Source: Enterobacteriaceae bacterium B14 (lineage in GTDB: Bacteria; Pseudomonadota; Gammaproteobacteria; Enterobacterales; Enterobacteriaceae). Taken from it: a stretch of DNA of 64,000 nucleotides. Position numbers and translations under genes: made by a program. The notes beneath the pieces were generated by a model that was not told the origin of the DNA, made no database searches, and saw nothing but the letters and a program-made list of their open reading frames with translations. Below, in pieces: positions 27,425-38,756 of this stretch. The stretch covers positions 124,001 through 188,000 of the forward strand of contig DF158883.1 in the NCBI GenBank assembly GCA_000307305.1, read 5' to 3'. The first letter of the stretch is position 1. Each line of letters begins with the position of its first letter.

Positions 27425-27448
27425 CCCCGCATTAGTTCGGGGTTTTTT
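27425..27448 (+). terminator. Terminator between metY and rimP
   Basis: Stem ccccg/cgggg, loop cattagtt, six T. Part of the metY-nusA leader; read-through must occur for the downstream genes unless another promoter is used. Confidence 0.8.
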
Positions 27449-27471
27449 GTTATCTGACAGCAAAAATCACT

Positions 27472-27491
27472 GGGCTATAGGCCCTTTTTTT
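27472..27491 (+). terminator. Second attenuator-like hairpin in the rimP leader
   Basis: Short stem gggc/gccc with loop tatag followed by seven T, ending 17 bases before the rimP start. Weak stem, so probably a leaky terminator. Confidence 0.55.
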
Positions 27492-27508
27492 ATGTCTCGG
27501 GGGTGGAC

Positions 27509-27961
27509 TTGTCCACATTAGAACAGAAATTAACAGAGATGATTTCCACGCCGGTGGAAGCATTAGGCTTTGAACTGGTTGGTATCGAGTTCATCCGAGG
27601 TCGCCAATCGACGCTACGCATCTATATTGATAGTGACGAAGGGATTACTGTTGATAATTGTGCTGATGTCAGTTACCAAGTGAGTGCCGTATTGGATGTC
27701 GAAGACCCAATTACTGTGGCATACAACTTGGAAGTCTCTTCTCCCGGACTAGAACGTCCTTTATTCACCGCAGCGCATTACGCGAGTTTCTCGGGTGAAG
27801 AGGTGAGCTTGACATTGCGAATGGCAGTACAAAACCGTCGTAGATGGCAAGGTATAATTAAGTCTATTGAAGGTGAAATGATTACAGTAACCGTAGACGG
27901 AAAAGACGAAGTGTTCGCGCTGAGCAATATCCAGAAAGCGAATCTGGTACCCCACTTTTAG
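27509..27961 (+). CDS. rimP: Ribosome maturation factor RimP
   Basis: Needed for 30S maturation; binds S12 and the pre-30S particle. The protein has 150 residues as in E. coli, with [18 protein letters not shown] near 25-42 and the second-domain motif [10 protein letters not shown] near 80. The TTG at 27509 matches the E. coli start; an in-frame GTG at 27503 is two codons upstream. The run gggggtgga just before gives the ribosome site. nusA follows after 21 bases. Confidence 0.94.
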   Translation: MSTLEQKLTEMISTPVEALGFELVGIEFIRGRQSTLRIYIDSDEGITVDNCADVSYQVSAVLDVEDPITVAYNLEVSSPGLERPLFTAAHYASFSGEEVSLTLRMAVQNRRRWQGIIKSIEGEMITVTVDGKDEVFALSNIQKANLVPHF

Positions 27962-27982
27962 AGATTGGATGAGGCAACTAGG

Positions 27983-29470
27983 ATGAACAAAGAGATTCTG
28001 GCTGTTGTTGAGGCAGTTTCCAACGAAAAGGCGGTTCCGCGCGAGAAAATTTTTGAAGCGCTGGAAACGGCCTTGGCAACAGCGACAAAGAAAAAATACG
28101 AACAAGAAATCGAAGTTCGCGTGAATATCGATCGTAGAACGGGTGATTTTGATACGTTCCGTCGTTGGGTTATCGTCGACGAAGTGACGATGCCAACGCG
28201 TGAAATTACGCTTGAAGCGGCCCAGTTTGAAGATCCTGCACTGCAACTTGGTGATTATGTAGAAGACGAGATCGAATCTGTCACGTTTGACCGTATTACG
28301 ACGCAAACGGCTAAGCAAGTTATCGTACAGAAAGTACGTGAAGCTGAACGCGCTATGGTTGTCGACCAATTCCGTGAGCACGAAGGCGAAATCGTCACTG
28401 GTGTTGTGAAAAAGGTCAATCGCGACAGCATTATTCTGGACCTAGGCAACAACGCAGAAGCGGTGATTGGCCGTGAAGATATGCTGCCACGCGAGAACTT
28501 CCGTCCAGGCGACCGTATTCGCGGTGTTCTCTATGTGGTTCGCCCAGAGGCGCGCGGTGCTCAACTTTTTGTTAGCCGTTCTCGCCCTGAAATGCTGGTT
28601 GAACTCTTCCGTATTGAAGTGCCAGAAATCGGTGAAGAGCTGATCGAAATTAAAGCCGCTGCGCGTGATCCTGGTTCTCGTGCCAAGATTGCAGTGAAGA
28701 CGAATGACCGACGCATTGACCCTGTGGGTGCATGTGTAGGCATGCGTGGTGCGCGTGTTCAGGCTGTTTCTAGCGAACTGGGCGGCGAGCGCATTGATAT
28801 CGTTCTGTGGGATGATAATCCTGCTCAGTTTGTTATCAACGCGATGGCACCAGCTGATGTCGCATCGATTGTGGTTGATGAAGACAAACACACAATGGAT
28901 ATCGCGGTTGAAGCAAGTAATCTTGCTCAGGCCATCGGTCGTAACGGTCAAAACGTTCGTCTAGCATCTCAACTGTCTGGTTGGGACCTGAACGTGATGA
29001 CAACGGAAGACCTGCAAAACAAACATCAGGCTGAGGCTCACGCTGCCATCGATACCTTTACCAAACATTTAGATATTGATGATGAGTTTGCCACTGTACT
29101 AGTAGAAGAAGGCTTTTCTACACTGGAAGAGCTTGCCTATGTTCCTATCGATGAACTATTAGAAATCGATGGTTTAGATGAGGACATGGTTGAAGCGTTA
29201 CGTAATCGTGCGAAAGCCGCACTGACTACGCTCGCACTGGCACAGGAAGAGAGCCTGGGCGATCAAAAACCTGCTGAAGATTTACTGGGATTACCAGGAT
29301 TAGAGCGTACTATGGCCTTTAAACTGGCTGCGATCGGTGTATGCACTCTGGAAGATCTGGCTGAGCAGGGTATTGATGATCTGGCAGATATCGAGGGCTT
29401 GAACGATGAACAAGCCGGTGAGCTGATTATGGCTGCTCGTAACATCTGTTGGTTTGGCGATAGTGAGTAA
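27983..29470 (+). CDS. nusA: Transcription termination/antitermination factor NusA
   Basis: Binds RNA polymerase and modulates pausing, Rho-independent termination and antitermination. It has 495 residues as in E. coli: N-terminal polymerase-binding domain (1 to about 125), S1 domain (about 135-200, [16 protein letters not shown]), KH1 and KH2 (about 200-345, [15 protein letters not shown] and [13 protein letters not shown]), and two acidic repeats at the C-terminus. The frame opens at a TTG at 27965, but the ATG at 27983 gives the family [16 protein letters not shown] start. It lies in the metY-rimP-nusA-infB operon, where NusA can autoregulate read-through. Confidence 0.96.
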   Translation: MNKEILAVVEAVSNEKAVPREKIFEALETALATATKKKYEQEIEVRVNIDRRTGDFDTFRRWVIVDEVTMPTREITLEAAQFEDPALQLGDYVEDEIESVTFDRITTQTAKQVIVQKVREAERAMVVDQFREHEGEIVTGVVKKVNRDSIILDLGNNAEAVIGREDMLPRENFRPGDRIRGVLYVVRPEARGAQLFVSRSRPEMLVELFRIEVPEIGEELIEIKAAARDPGSRAKIAVKTNDRRIDPVGACVGMRGARVQAVSSELGGERIDIVLWDDNPAQFVINAMAPADVASIVVDEDKHTMDIAVEASNLAQAIGRNGQNVRLASQLSGWDLNVMTTEDLQNKHQAEAHAAIDTFTKHLDIDDEFATVLVEEGFSTLEELAYVPIDELLEIDGLDEDMVEALRNRAKAALTTLALAQEESLGDQKPAEDLLGLPGLERTMAFKLAAIGVCTLEDLAEQGIDDLADIEGLNDEQAGELIMAARNICWFGDSE

Positions 29471-29494
29471 TAACTGTGAGCAGGAAGGAGCAGC

Positions 29495-32179
29495 ATGACA
29501 GAAGTAACCATTAAATCGCTGGCCGCAGAGATTCAAACTCCGGTAGATCGCCTGCTACAGCAATTCGCTGATGCAGGAATTAATAAGTCTGCCGCAGACT
29601 CTGTTACTCAGCAGGAAAAAGAGACGTTATTGGCGCACCTGAACCGTGAACACGGTGGGGCTCCCGATAAATTAACGCTGCAGCGTAAGACTCGCAGCAC
29701 GTTGAGCGTTCCGAGTACTGGTGGTAAAAGCAAATCAGTACAAATTGAAGTCCGCAAGAAACGCACTTATGTAAAACGCGATGCGTTAGATCCTCAAGAG
29801 GCAGAAGCCGAAGAGCAAGCTAAACGTGAAGCGGAAGAGCAGGCGCAGCGTGACGCGGAAGAACAGGCACAACGTGAGGCTGAAGCTAAAGCCAAGCGTG
29901 AAGCTGAAGAGCAAGCTAAACGTGAGGCCGCTGAAAAAGCTAAGCGTGACGCAGCGGAAAAAGAAAAAGTGACGAATCAACCGAACGACTTAAAAAACAA
30001 ACCAGCTCAATCAGATAAGGCGCGTCGTGAAGCCGAAGCTGCAGAGTTGAAGAGCAAGGCAGAAGCAGAAGTTCAACGTAAGATTGAAGAAGAAGCTAAA
30101 CGCGTTGCTGAAGAAGCTAAAAAAATGGCAGAAGAAAACGCTGCTGTTTGGGAAGCGACCGCTAACGAAACTCCTGAGACTGCAGGAGATTACCATGTAA
30201 CAACTTCTGCACATGCTCGTGAAGCTGAAGACGAGAACGATCGTAAGGTTGAAGGCGACCGCCGCAATCGTGCTCGTACAGCAAAAGCACCTAAGCAGAA
30301 GAAAAGCAGCAAACTGTCTGAGAAAGCTGAGCGTGAAGAAGCGCGTGCGGTTACTCGTGGTGGTAAAGGCAAGCGTAAAGCAAGCACGCTGCAACACAGC
30401 TTCAACAAACCAGTTCAAGCCGTTAACCGCGATGTAGTGATTGGCGAGACTGTCACCGTTGCTGAGTTAGCGAACAAGATGGCTGTTAAAGGTTCGCAAG
30501 TTATCAAGGCGATGATGAAGATGGGTGCGATGGCAACCATCAACCAAGTTATCGACCAAGAAACTGCGCAGCTTGTTGCCGAAGAAATGGGCCACAAAGT
30601 TATCCTGCGTCGTGAAAACGAGCTGGAAGAAGCGGTAATGAGTGACCGTGATATGGGTGCTGCTGCTGAGTCTCGTGCTCCAGTTGTTACCATCATGGGC
30701 CACGTTGACCATGGTAAAACCTCTTTGCTGGACTACATTCGTTCAACGAAAGTGGCTTCAGGTGAAGCGGGTGGTATTACTCAGCACATCGGTGCTTACC
30801 ACGTACAAACCAACAACGGTATGATCACCTTCCTTGATACTCCGGGACACGCCGCGTTTACCGCAATGCGTGCTCGTGGTGCTCAGGCAACGGATATCGT
30901 TGTTCTGGTTGTTGCTGCAGACGATGGCGTGATGCCACAAACTATCGAAGCTATTCAACATGCGAAAGCGGCGAAAGTACCGGTAGTTGTTGCGGTAAAC
31001 AAAATTGATAAGCCAGAAGCTGATCCAGATCGTGTTAAAAACGAACTGTCACAGTATGGCATCATCCCTGAAGAGTGGGGCGGTGAGAACCAGTTCCTAC
31101 ACGTTTCTGCGAAAGCGGGCACAGGTATTGATGAGCTGTTAGACGCTATTCTGGTGCAGTCTGAAGTTCTTGAATTGAAAGCTATCCGTAGCGGTATGGC
31201 GAGCGGTGTTGTTATCGAATCCTTCTTGGATAAAGGCCGTGGCCCTGTTGCAACGGTACTGGTTCGTGAAGGTACTCTGCATAAGGGCGATATCGTCCTG
31301 TGTGGTTTCGAATACGGCCGTGTTCGTGCAATGCGCGACGAAAGAGGCATTGAAATCGAAGAAGCAGGTCCATCGATTCCTGTTGAGATTTTGGGCTTGT
31401 CCGGTGTTCCTTCTGCGGGTGACGAAGCAACGGTTGTTCGTGACGAGAAAAAAGCGCGTGAAGTGGCCCTGTATCGTCAAGGTAAGTTCCGTGAAGTTAA
31501 ACTTGCTCGCCAGCAGAAATCTAAGCTGGAGAACATGTTTGCGAACATGACTGAAGGCGAAGTCTCTGAGCTGAACATCGTACTGAAATCTGACGTACAA
31601 GGTTCTTGTGAAGCGATCATCGACTCCTTACTGAAACTCTCTACGGATGAAGTTAAAGTGAAGATCGTTGGTTCTGGCGTAGGTGGTATCACTGAAACCG
31701 ACGCAACCTTGGCAGCAGCTTCTAACGCAATCATCCTTGGTTTTAACGTCCGTGCTGATGCTTCAGCTCGCCGCGTTATCGATGCCGAAAGCTTAGACCT
31801 GCGTTACTACTCCGTTATCTATAGCCTGATTGATGAAGTTAAACAGGCGATGAGCGGTATGTTGGCGCCAGAATACAAACAGCAGATCTTAGGCCTTGCC
31901 GAAGTTCGTGATGTGTTCAAATCACCTAAGTTTGGCGCTATCGCTGGTTGTATGGTTACTGAGGGTGTGGTTAAACGTCATAACCCAATTCGTGTTCTAC
32001 GTGACAACATCGTTATTTATGAAGGTGAGCTGGAATCTCTGCGCCGCTTCAAAGATGACGTTAACGAAGTCCGTAACGGCATGGAGTGTGGTGTCGGTGT
32101 TAAGAACTACAACGATGTACGCCCAGGCGATATGATCGAAGTATTCGAAATCATTGAGATCAAACGTACCATTGAGTAA
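29495..32179 (+). CDS. infB: Translation initiation factor IF-2
   Basis: GTPase that brings initiator tRNA to the 30S subunit. It has 894 residues, near the E. coli 890. The N-terminal helical subdomain is followed by a highly charged Glu/Ala/Lys/Arg segment (about 100-220) with repeated [14 protein letters not shown] units, a long predicted helix. The G domain starts near 400 with [19 protein letters not shown] and NKIDK follow, then domains II-IV. Start ATG after an aaggag Shine-Dalgarno. In E. coli, shorter isoforms start inside the gene; comparable internal starts could not be located here with certainty. Confidence 0.97.
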   Translation: MTEVTIKSLAAEIQTPVDRLLQQFADAGINKSAADSVTQQEKETLLAHLNREHGGAPDKLTLQRKTRSTLSVPSTGGKSKSVQIEVRKKRTYVKRDALDPQEAEAEEQAKREAEEQAQRDAEEQAQREAEAKAKREAEEQAKREAAEKAKRDAAEKEKVTNQPNDLKNKPAQSDKARREAEAAELKSKAEAEVQRKIEEEAKRVAEEAKKMAEENAAVWEATANETPETAGDYHVTTSAHAREAEDENDRKVEGDRRNRARTAKAPKQKKSSKLSEKAEREEARAVTRGGKGKRKASTLQHSFNKPVQAVNRDVVIGETVTVAELANKMAVKGSQVIKAMMKMGAMATINQVIDQETAQLVAEEMGHKVILRRENELEEAVMSDRDMGAAAESRAPVVTIMGHVDHGKTSLLDYIRSTKVASGEAGGITQHIGAYHVQTNNGMITFLDTPGHAAFTAMRARGAQATDIVVLVVAADDGVMPQTIEAIQHAKAAKVPVVVAVNKIDKPEADPDRVKNELSQYGIIPEEWGGENQFLHVSAKAGTGIDELLDAILVQSEVLELKAIRSGMASGVVIESFLDKGRGPVATVLVREGTLHKGDIVLCGFEYGRVRAMRDERGIEIEEAGPSIPVEILGLSGVPSAGDEATVVRDEKKAREVALYRQGKFREVKLARQQKSKLENMFANMTEGEVSELNIVLKSDVQGSCEAIIDSLLKLSTDEVKVKIVGSGVGGITETDATLAAASNAIILGFNVRADASARRVIDAESLDLRYYSVIYSLIDEVKQAMSGMLAPEYKQQILGLAEVRDVFKSPKFGAIAGCMVTEGVVKRHNPIRVLRDNIVIYEGELESLRRFKDDVNEVRNGMECGVGVKNYNDVRPGDMIEVFEIIEIKRTIE

Positions 32180-32208
32180 TGGTCTCAAGAAATAAATATT
32201 AAGTTATT

Positions 32209-32226
32209 GGGGGGCTTCAGCCCCCC
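32209..32226 (+). terminator. GC-rich hairpin between infB and rbfA
   Basis: Seven-pair stem ggggggc/gcccccc with loop ttca, no T run. Likely a processing or partial termination point inside the operon. Confidence 0.5.
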
Positions 32227-32247
32227 GATTTGTTTGGAGAATTTATC

Positions 32248-32646
32248 ATGGCAAAAGAATTTAGCCGCGGTCAGCGCGTCTCGCAGGAGATGCAAAAAGA
32301 AATTGCTATCATCCTGCAACGTGAAGTGAAAGATCCGCGTATTGGCATGGTTACCGTGTCTGGCGTCGATGTATCCCGCGATTTAGCCTACGCAAAAGTA
32401 TTCGTTACTTTTTTAAATGACAATGAACCAGACGCGATTAAAGCGGGCTTAAAAGCGCTCCATGATGCTTCTGGTTTTATCCGTATGTTGTTAGGCAAAG
32501 CAATGCGCTTGCGAGTTGTCCCTGAGCTGACCTTCGCTTATGACAACTCTCTGGTGGAAGGGATGAGAATGTCGAATCTTGTCACCAGCGTTGTGAAAAA
32601 AGATGTCGAGCGCCGCTCTGAGTCAGGCGACAGCGAAGAGGAGTAA
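32248..32646 (+). CDS. rbfA: 30S ribosome-binding factor RbfA
   Basis: KH-fold cold-shock factor that helps mature the 5' end of 16S rRNA. It has 132 residues, starting [20 protein letters not shown] and with [20 protein letters not shown] near residue 30. An upstream ATG at 32230 is in frame, but the ATG at 32248 has the tggaga ribosome site and the family start. truB begins 3 bases after its stop, the usual close pair. Confidence 0.96.
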   Translation: MAKEFSRGQRVSQEMQKEIAIILQREVKDPRIGMVTVSGVDVSRDLAYAKVFVTFLNDNEPDAIKAGLKALHDASGFIRMLLGKAMRLRVVPELTFAYDNSLVEGMRMSNLVTSVVKKDVERRSESGDSEEE

Positions 32647-32649
32647 TTT

Positions 32650-33603
32650 ATGGGGCGTCCTCGCCGCCGCGGTCGTGATATCGACGGCGTAGTGCTGTTA
32701 GATAAGCCGCAGGGTATTAGTTCTAACGATGCATTGCAGAAAGTTAAACGTATTTTTAATGCAAATAAAGCAGGGCATACCGGTGCGCTTGACCCTTTAG
32801 CCACAGGTATGTTGCCAATCTGCTTGGGTGAAGCCACCAAGTTCTCCCAATTCTTATTGGATGCTGATAAGCGCTATCGTGTTATTGCACGTTTAGGCCA
32901 GCGTACAGATACATCGGATGCTGATGGTGAAATGATTTCCGAGAGAGAGATTAATTTCACACAGGCTCAGTTGGATAATGCACTAGCTCAGTTCCGTGGT
33001 GATATCGAACAAGTTCCTTCCATGTATTCGGCACTGAAATATCAGGGTCGCCCTTTGTACGAGTATGCGCGTCAGGGGATTGATGTCCCCCGTGAAGCTC
33101 GTAGCATTACGGTGTTTGAGCTGCAACAGATCCGTTGGGAAGGTAGTGAGCTAGAACTAGAAGTTCATTGTTCTAAAGGCACTTATATTCGCACTATCGT
33201 TGATGATTTGGGTGAATTACTGGGCTGTGGCGCCCATGTTATTTATTTGCGCCGTTTGGAAGTCGCTAGCTACCCGATGAGTCGCATGGTCACGCTAGAA
33301 CAGCTACAGGCCTTGGCGGATTCTGCACTGGCTGATGGGTTACCAGTGGGGGATGTATTAGACTCCCTTCTTATGCCAATGGACAGTGCGGTTAAATCTC
33401 TGCCTGAGGTGAATATCAGCTCTGTTGTTGCTGTTTATGTTAAACAAGGCCAGCCAGTACAGGTTTCTGGTGTTCCACTTGAGGGATTGGTGCGCATCAC
33501 CGAAGGTGAAGAACACAAGTTTATCGGCATGGGTGAGATAGACGATGATGGACGCGTTGCGCCGCGTCGTTTGGTGGTAGAGCATCCCCCGGCAGAGGTC
33601 TAG
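32650..33603 (+). CDS. truB: tRNA pseudouridine(55) synthase TruB
   Basis: Converts U55 in the T loop of tRNAs to pseudouridine. It has 317 residues. The catalytic Asp48 is in [11 protein letters not shown], with the KVPxMYSALK-like segment [17 protein letters not shown] near 118 and [15 protein letters not shown] near 178. A basic N-terminus ([10 protein letters not shown]) is typical. In E. coli, rpsO follows directly; here a strong terminator and a 9-kb insert intervene. Confidence 0.96.
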   Translation: MGRPRRRGRDIDGVVLLDKPQGISSNDALQKVKRIFNANKAGHTGALDPLATGMLPICLGEATKFSQFLLDADKRYRVIARLGQRTDTSDADGEMISEREINFTQAQLDNALAQFRGDIEQVPSMYSALKYQGRPLYEYARQGIDVPREARSITVFELQQIRWEGSELELEVHCSKGTYIRTIVDDLGELLGCGAHVIYLRRLEVASYPMSRMVTLEQLQALADSALADGLPVGDVLDSLLMPMDSAVKSLPEVNISSVVAVYVKQGQPVQVSGVPLEGLVRITEGEEHKFIGMGEIDDDGRVAPRRLVVEHPPAEV

Positions 33604-33643
33604 AAGCCATAATGTAGTTTGCATTCTTCGTTGAAGGATCGCA

Positions 33644-33673
33644 AAAAGGCAGAACTTATGTTCTGCCTTTTTT
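33644..33673. terminator. Bidirectional terminator between truB and the membrane-protein gene
   Basis: A 12-bp stem (aaaaggcagaac/gttctgcctttt) with loop ttat and further T. A decayed copy lies at 34558-34585, downstream of the paralogous gene. Confidence 0.88.
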
Positions 33674-33678
33674 GTCTT

Positions 33679-34488
33679 TTAGTCTTGAGCGTTATCGATA
33701 AAAAATACACTACGGTATGAACTGTAAAGAAACAGGGCAATATAAGAAGAAAGTAAGATCGGGGATATTAATATGATGAAATAAATGAAACCTGGTTGTG
33801 CAATCACGGTACGCCAAAGCATTGCGATGAACATGAATAATAAAAAAAGGAGAATGCCGAAGGTAATAATAGAAATGATAAGAGGTACGATGTTTTTGAA
33901 ATAAGCCTCAACGCTTGCCGCTATTGCTTCGAATAAAGACATTCTTCGACATACTATGAGCATAGGTGTGTAAAAAGTTAGCGATGTTATGAGAAAAAAA
34001 TAAACGATGAATGAAACAAGAATGGTAATGATGGTGCTGGTATCAAAATTATTATAATAAAATATCGACTCAAGGCTTAGCTGGTCATACTGTTGCCAGA
34101 AGAGAGTGAGTAAAAGAAAAGGGAGCAGCAGCAGTATGGTAAATGAGAGCAAGCCAACGAGTATCAGTAGTAGGCTGTGGTATTGAAATCCCCTAAATAG
34201 CAGTAATAACTGAACTTTCCCTGTTTTATTATGCTCATCACAAACCGCCATATATCCACCTAAAAGGAGGAAGTAGAGTGGATAGGACAGGGTATCGATG
34301 TAAGGTATGGCACGTGAGGCAAATATGAGGGTAGCTATATACGTAATGACGCTGTAAATCAGAGCAACAAGCAACCATCCACCTATATTCGCTATGAATG
34401 CACGCCATGCCGTATACAGCCAACCCAAGCCAGCACTCCAGCTAACGTGCCTGCCATTGGGGATAAAGTTGGTATCATTTTTATTCAT
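33679..34488 (-). CDS. Multi-spanning inner membrane protein, paralogue 1 (BPSS1780-like)
   Basis: A 269-residue integral membrane protein with about six hydrophobic helices and a short soluble N-terminus. The motifs PNGRHVSW, WRAFIANIGGWLLVALIY, LLGGYMAVCDEHNKTGKVQ and the C-terminal LFLYSSYRSVFFI resemble the BPSS1780-like family of unknown function. The adjacent gene at 34599-35399 is a clear paralogue along its full length. No catalytic motif is visible. Convergent with truB. Confidence 0.75.
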   Translation of the reverse strand: MNKNDTNFIPNGRHVSWSAGLGWLYTAWRAFIANIGGWLLVALIYSVITYIATLIFASRAIPYIDTLSYPLYFLLLGGYMAVCDEHNKTGKVQLLLLFRGFQYHSLLLILVGLLSFTILLLLPFLLLTLFWQQYDQLSLESIFYYNNFDTSTIITILVSFIVYFFLITSLTFYTPMLIVCRRMSLFEAIAASVEAYFKNIVPLIISIITFGILLFLLFMFIAMLWRTVIAQPGFIYFIILISPILLSSYIALFLYSSYRSVFFIDNAQD

Positions 34489-34557
34489 TTTTTATCCTTT
34501 TATGAGTGAATGCCTTTGGTTCAAACTATGAGACCTTACACGTTGCTAGCGGGAGTA

Positions 34558-34585
34558 AAAAGGTAGAACCTGTATTCTGCCTTTT
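34558..34585. terminator. Decayed duplicate of the truB terminator
   Basis: Stem aaaaggtagaa/ttctgcctttt (one G-U pair), loop cctgta. The following bases up to aaaaaatacactacggtatgaactg match those after 33644-33673, so the terminator was copied together with the membrane-protein gene. Confidence 0.7.
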
Positions 34586-34598
34586 GGGTATTTTAACT

Positions 34599-35399
34599 TT
34601 ATGATGTTTTTATAAAAAATACACTACGGTATGAACTGTAAATAAATAGGGCTAGATAAGAAGAAAATAAGATTGGTGTAGTGAATAGCATAAAATAAAC
34701 GATCTCATTTACTGTTAGCTGATAGCGCAGCAATCTCACAGTCAGCACCAGTAGGACAGAGAAAATAACTAAGAAGATAATTATAGCGATAATAATAGGC
34801 ACTATATTTTTGAAGAAAGCGTTAGCACTTGCCGCTATTGCTTTGAGCAACGGCATCTTACGACATACGATGAGTGCTGGCGTATATATAGTTAGCGAAG
34901 ACGTAAGGAAGTAATAAACAAAAAGTACAAGAGTAATAGCGACTATTGAACCATCATCAATATAGTTCAATATTCCTTCAATGAGGTTTTGACCATTTGA
35001 TTGAAGGTAGAATAGGGTGAAGATAATCGGAATGAATAACACAACCAGTGCAAGCAAGCTGAGCAGTACCAATGGTAGGCAGTGGTCCCGGAACCCTTTA
35101 AATAGGTATGTGTACTGAATTTTTCCCGTTCTATTATGTTCATCACAAATTGCCATATAGCCGCCGATGAGGATGAAATAGAGTGGATATCTTAGAATGT
35201 CTAAGTACGGTATTTCGGATTCCTCAAATAAGAAATTGGTGGCAAAGGTAATGGAGCTATAAATCAACGCAACAAGTAACCATCCACCTATATTTGTTAT
35301 GAATGCCCGCCACGCCATACTTAACCAACCTGAATCGTCCCCTAAACTGACACTCCTGCCATTAGGAATGAAGTTAGCCTCTGTATCATTACTATTCAT
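34599..35399 (-). CDS. Multi-spanning inner membrane protein, paralogue 2 (BPSS1780-like)
   Basis: 266 residues, tandem paralogue of the gene at 33679-34488. Shared blocks include NFIPNGR at the N-terminus, WRAFITNIGGWLLVALIYS near 28-46, GGYMAICDEHNRTGKIQ near 92, CRKMPLLKAIAAS near 178 and YSSYRSVFFI at the end. Charged and loop residues have diverged more than helices, so the duplication is not recent. About six predicted helices, no signal peptide, function unknown. Confidence 0.75.
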   Translation of the reverse strand: MNSNDTEANFIPNGRSVSLGDDSGWLSMAWRAFITNIGGWLLVALIYSSITFATNFLFEESEIPYLDILRYPLYFILIGGYMAICDEHNRTGKIQYTYLFKGFRDHCLPLVLLSLLALVVLFIPIIFTLFYLQSNGQNLIEGILNYIDDGSIVAITLVLFVYYFLTSSLTIYTPALIVCRKMPLLKAIAASANAFFKNIVPIIIAIIIFLVIFSVLLVLTVRLLRYQLTVNEIVYFMLFTTPILFSSYLALFIYSSYRSVFFIKTS

Positions 35400-35554
35400 T
35401 TTTATCCTATAAAAAGTAAATTCTTTAAAATTTATGGCGTTGTATTAGAAAATGAGGGCAAGTGGATAGACTAAGAAATACATATATCTACCGAATTATA
35501 ACATTGAAATTGCCAGAGTATTTTTAACGCGGAACACCCATTGAAAAGAACGAA

Positions 35555-35580
35555 CCGGTGCCACCAAAATGCGGCACCGG
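35555..35580 (-). terminator. Hairpin downstream of the aminotransferase gene
   Basis: Perfect 8-bp stem ccggtgcc/ggcaccgg with a 10-nt loop, 7 bases beyond the stop. The minus-strand tail ttcgttctttt is only moderately T-rich. Confidence 0.6.
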
Positions 35581-35586
35581 CTCTAT

Positions 35587-36924
35587 TTATTTAGCGAGGT
35601 ATTCAAAGTTGGAGAGGACGCTATCGAGGATTGCGAGGCCTTCATTGACATGTTCCGCGCCAATAGTGCATGGCGGTACGACATGAACGCGATTTTCGAC
35701 GACGAAAGTTAACAGGCCAGCTTCTGTGAATGCATTTTTTATTGCAATCATATCTACTGCAGTCAGTGGTGTTTTTGACTCTCGGTTGCTGACAAGTTCA
35801 ATAGCCTGAAACAGGCCACGCCCACGCACATTGCCAATGATGGTATATTTTTGAGCTAATGCTTCCAACCCTGGGCGCAGTACGCCATTGCCCACTGTTG
35901 CTGCATTTTCCAGTACGTTCTCATCTTTCATCACATCAATGGTCGCGACAATCGATGCCATCGCCAGAGGATGGCCAGAGTACGTTAGACCACCAGCAAA
36001 GAAGTGATTGTCAAAGTAGTGAGCAATAGGCTCGCTGATGAGTACCCCGCCAGTAGGGACGTAACCTGAGTTCACGCCTTTGGCAAAGGTCACCAAGTCT
36101 GGCACGACACCATCCTGTTCAAAGGAGAACCAGCTACCAGTACGCCCAAAACCAGACATGACTTCATCGAGGATCAACAGGATGCCAAATTGGTCAGCTA
36201 AGGCGCGAACACCCTGCAGATAGCCCGTTGGCGGCACTAAAATACCGGCGGTGCCTGGGATGGATTCCAACAGGATAGCGGCAATCGACCCCGGCCCTTC
36301 ACATTCGATAATCCGCTGCAGGTGTGCCAGTGCGCGTTGGCACTCTTCAGCCTCAGTCGTAGCATTGAACTCACTACGGTAGAGATACGGATTGAAAAAG
36401 TGGACGTGGCCGCGTGAATACTCGTTCGGTACCCGACGCCAGTCACCAGTAGCCGCAATGGCGCTACCTGTATTGCCATGGTAGGAGCGATAGGCAGACA
36501 GCACTTTATCGCGACCGGTATACAGCCTTGCCATACGAATCGCATTTTCATTGGCGTCGGCACCGCCATTGGTAAAGAACACTTTGCTAAAGTTTTTTGG
36601 TGCGAGTTCAACAATGCGCTTCGCTGCTTCGCCACGGGTGAAGTTGGCGGTTGCTGGTGCGATGGTGACGAGCTCTTCTAGCTGAGCTTTCATCGCTGCC
36701 AGCACGCGTGGGTGTTGATAGCCGATATTGACGTTAACTAACTGGCTGCTGAAATCGATGTAGGTTTTACCGTCGTAATCCCAGAGTTCACAGCCCTTTG
36801 CTCCTGCTATCACGAGCGGGTTTAAATTGCCTTGTATTGACCATGAATGAAACACGTAATCACGATCTAACTGTCGTACTTCATCATTGCTTATCACAGC
36901 GTGGTTCTGTAATGACCAGTTCAT
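35587..36924 (-). CDS. Class-III PLP aminotransferase (omega-amino acid/taurine type)
   Basis: PLP-dependent transaminase of 445 residues. Visible motifs are FFTNGGADANENAIRMAR near 115 (cofactor phosphate binding), SYHGNTGSA near 145, LILDEVMSGFGRTG near 250 and the Schiff-base Lys282 in TFAKGVNSGYVPTGG. The N-terminal YVFHSWSIQG and SSQLVNVNIGYQHP recall taurine- and beta-alanine-type omega-transaminases rather than acetylornithine enzymes. It is divergent from a YdfG/IsfD-like reductase and near an ABC importer and a MocR regulator. A route of amine import, deamination to an aldehyde and reduction is therefore inferred; the substrate is unproven. Confidence 0.85.
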   Translation of the reverse strand: MNWSLQNHAVISNDEVRQLDRDYVFHSWSIQGNLNPLVIAGAKGCELWDYDGKTYIDFSSQLVNVNIGYQHPRVLAAMKAQLEELVTIAPATANFTRGEAAKRIVELAPKNFSKVFFTNGGADANENAIRMARLYTGRDKVLSAYRSYHGNTGSAIAATGDWRRVPNEYSRGHVHFFNPYLYRSEFNATTEAEECQRALAHLQRIIECEGPGSIAAILLESIPGTAGILVPPTGYLQGVRALADQFGILLILDEVMSGFGRTGSWFSFEQDGVVPDLVTFAKGVNSGYVPTGGVLISEPIAHYFDNHFFAGGLTYSGHPLAMASIVATIDVMKDENVLENAATVGNGVLRPGLEALAQKYTIIGNVRGRGLFQAIELVSNRESKTPLTAVDMIAIKNAFTEAGLLTFVVENRVHVVPPCTIGAEHVNEGLAILDSVLSNFEYLAK

Positions 36925-36989
36925 ACCTTGCCTCTCTCATGCCGTTATCGTTGAAATCATCATTGGCTGCATGACACTGAAATGGGTAG

Positions 36990-37886
<897 letters not shown>

Positions 37887-37910
37887 CGGGGTGTAGGAAT
37901 AAAAGAATCT

Positions 37911-37943
37911 CCGGTCAGCAAACTGACCGGCTTCTTTGTTTTT
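37911..37943. terminator. Terminator between the SDR gene and the ABC ATPase gene
   Basis: Stem ccggtcag/ctgaccgg, loop caaa, followed by a broken T tract on the plus strand and ttctttt on the minus side. Serves convergent genes. Confidence 0.75.
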
Positions 37944-37970
37944 AAGTTACGGTTTTCAAGTCATGCTTTT

Positions 37971-38756
37971 CTAACCACTGCTTTGTAAGAACTGACGCAC
38001 ACGTTCTGAATCTGGGTTGGTGAAAAACTTCTCTGGTGGCGCTTTCTCAATCAGAACGCCTTTCTCAAGGAACACGACTTCATTAGACACCTGACGGGCA
38101 AACTCCATCTCGTGGGTGACTACCACCATGGTATAGCCTTCCGCTGCTAACGATTTCATGACACCCAGAACTTCATTAACCAGCTCTGGATCTAGCGCCG
38201 AGGTGGGTTCATCAAACAGAATAACCTCGGGGGACATCGCCAACGATCGTGCTATTGCTACCCGCTGTTTCTGCCCGCCAGAAAGGGTGTTGGGATAGAC
38301 ATCAGCCTTGTGCACCATGTCGACTTTTTCCAACTGTTGTAGGGCAATGTGATTCGCCTCATCACGTTTCATTCCCTTTACATGCAGTAGTGCTTCGCTC
38401 ACGTTTTGCTGCACGGTCAAGTGTGGCCACAGATTAAAGCTCTGGAATACCATCCCAACCCGTTCACGGATTTTTGATAGCTGGTGGTGAGACATCGGTT
38501 TGCCACTCTGTTCATCAACGCCTATCCGCTGATCGCCGATGTGGACTTCTCCGTGGTCTGGCTGCTCTAGCCAGTTGATACAACGCAGCAGTGTGGATTT
38601 TCCTGAACCCGATGCACCCAATATGCTGACCACCGTACCTTTTTTAACGATTAGGTTGATATTGCGAAGAACTTCAATATTATCAAATTGTTTTGAGACA
38701 TTTTTGATGCTTACAGCGGTAGTTTCCGTTGTCGTCACAGCAGTGGTATCAGACAT
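37971..38756 (-). CDS. Polar amino acid ABC importer, ATP-binding subunit
   Basis: ATPase of the GlnQ/HisP type, 261 residues. Walker [10 protein letters not shown] lies at 47-55, the Q-loop in [14 protein letters not shown], the signature [13 protein letters not shown] near 160 and Walker [13 protein letters not shown]. The N-terminus is Thr-rich. Its start overlaps the upstream permease gene by 8 bases, so the operon is translationally coupled. It is the last gene of a four-gene minus-strand operon encoding binding protein, two permeases and ATPase. Confidence 0.93.
   Translation of the reverse strand: MSDTTAVTTTETTAVSIKNVSKQFDNIEVLRNINLIVKKGTVVSILGASGSGKSTLLRCINWLEQPDHGEVHIGDQRIGVDEQSGKPMSHHQLSKIRERVGMVFQSFNLWPHLTVQQNVSEALLHVKGMKRDEANHIALQQLEKVDMVHKADVYPNTLSGGQKQRVAIARSLAMSPEVILFDEPTSALDPELVNEVLGVMKSLAAEGYTMVVVTHEMEFARQVSNEVVFLEKGVLIEKAPPEKFFTNPDSERVRQFLQSSG

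Noticed and set aside
29786-29980. Repetitive Glu/Ala/Arg region in infB as a tandem-repeat or expansion anomaly
   Set aside because: Such charged repeats are a normal feature of the enterobacterial IF-2 N-terminal part.
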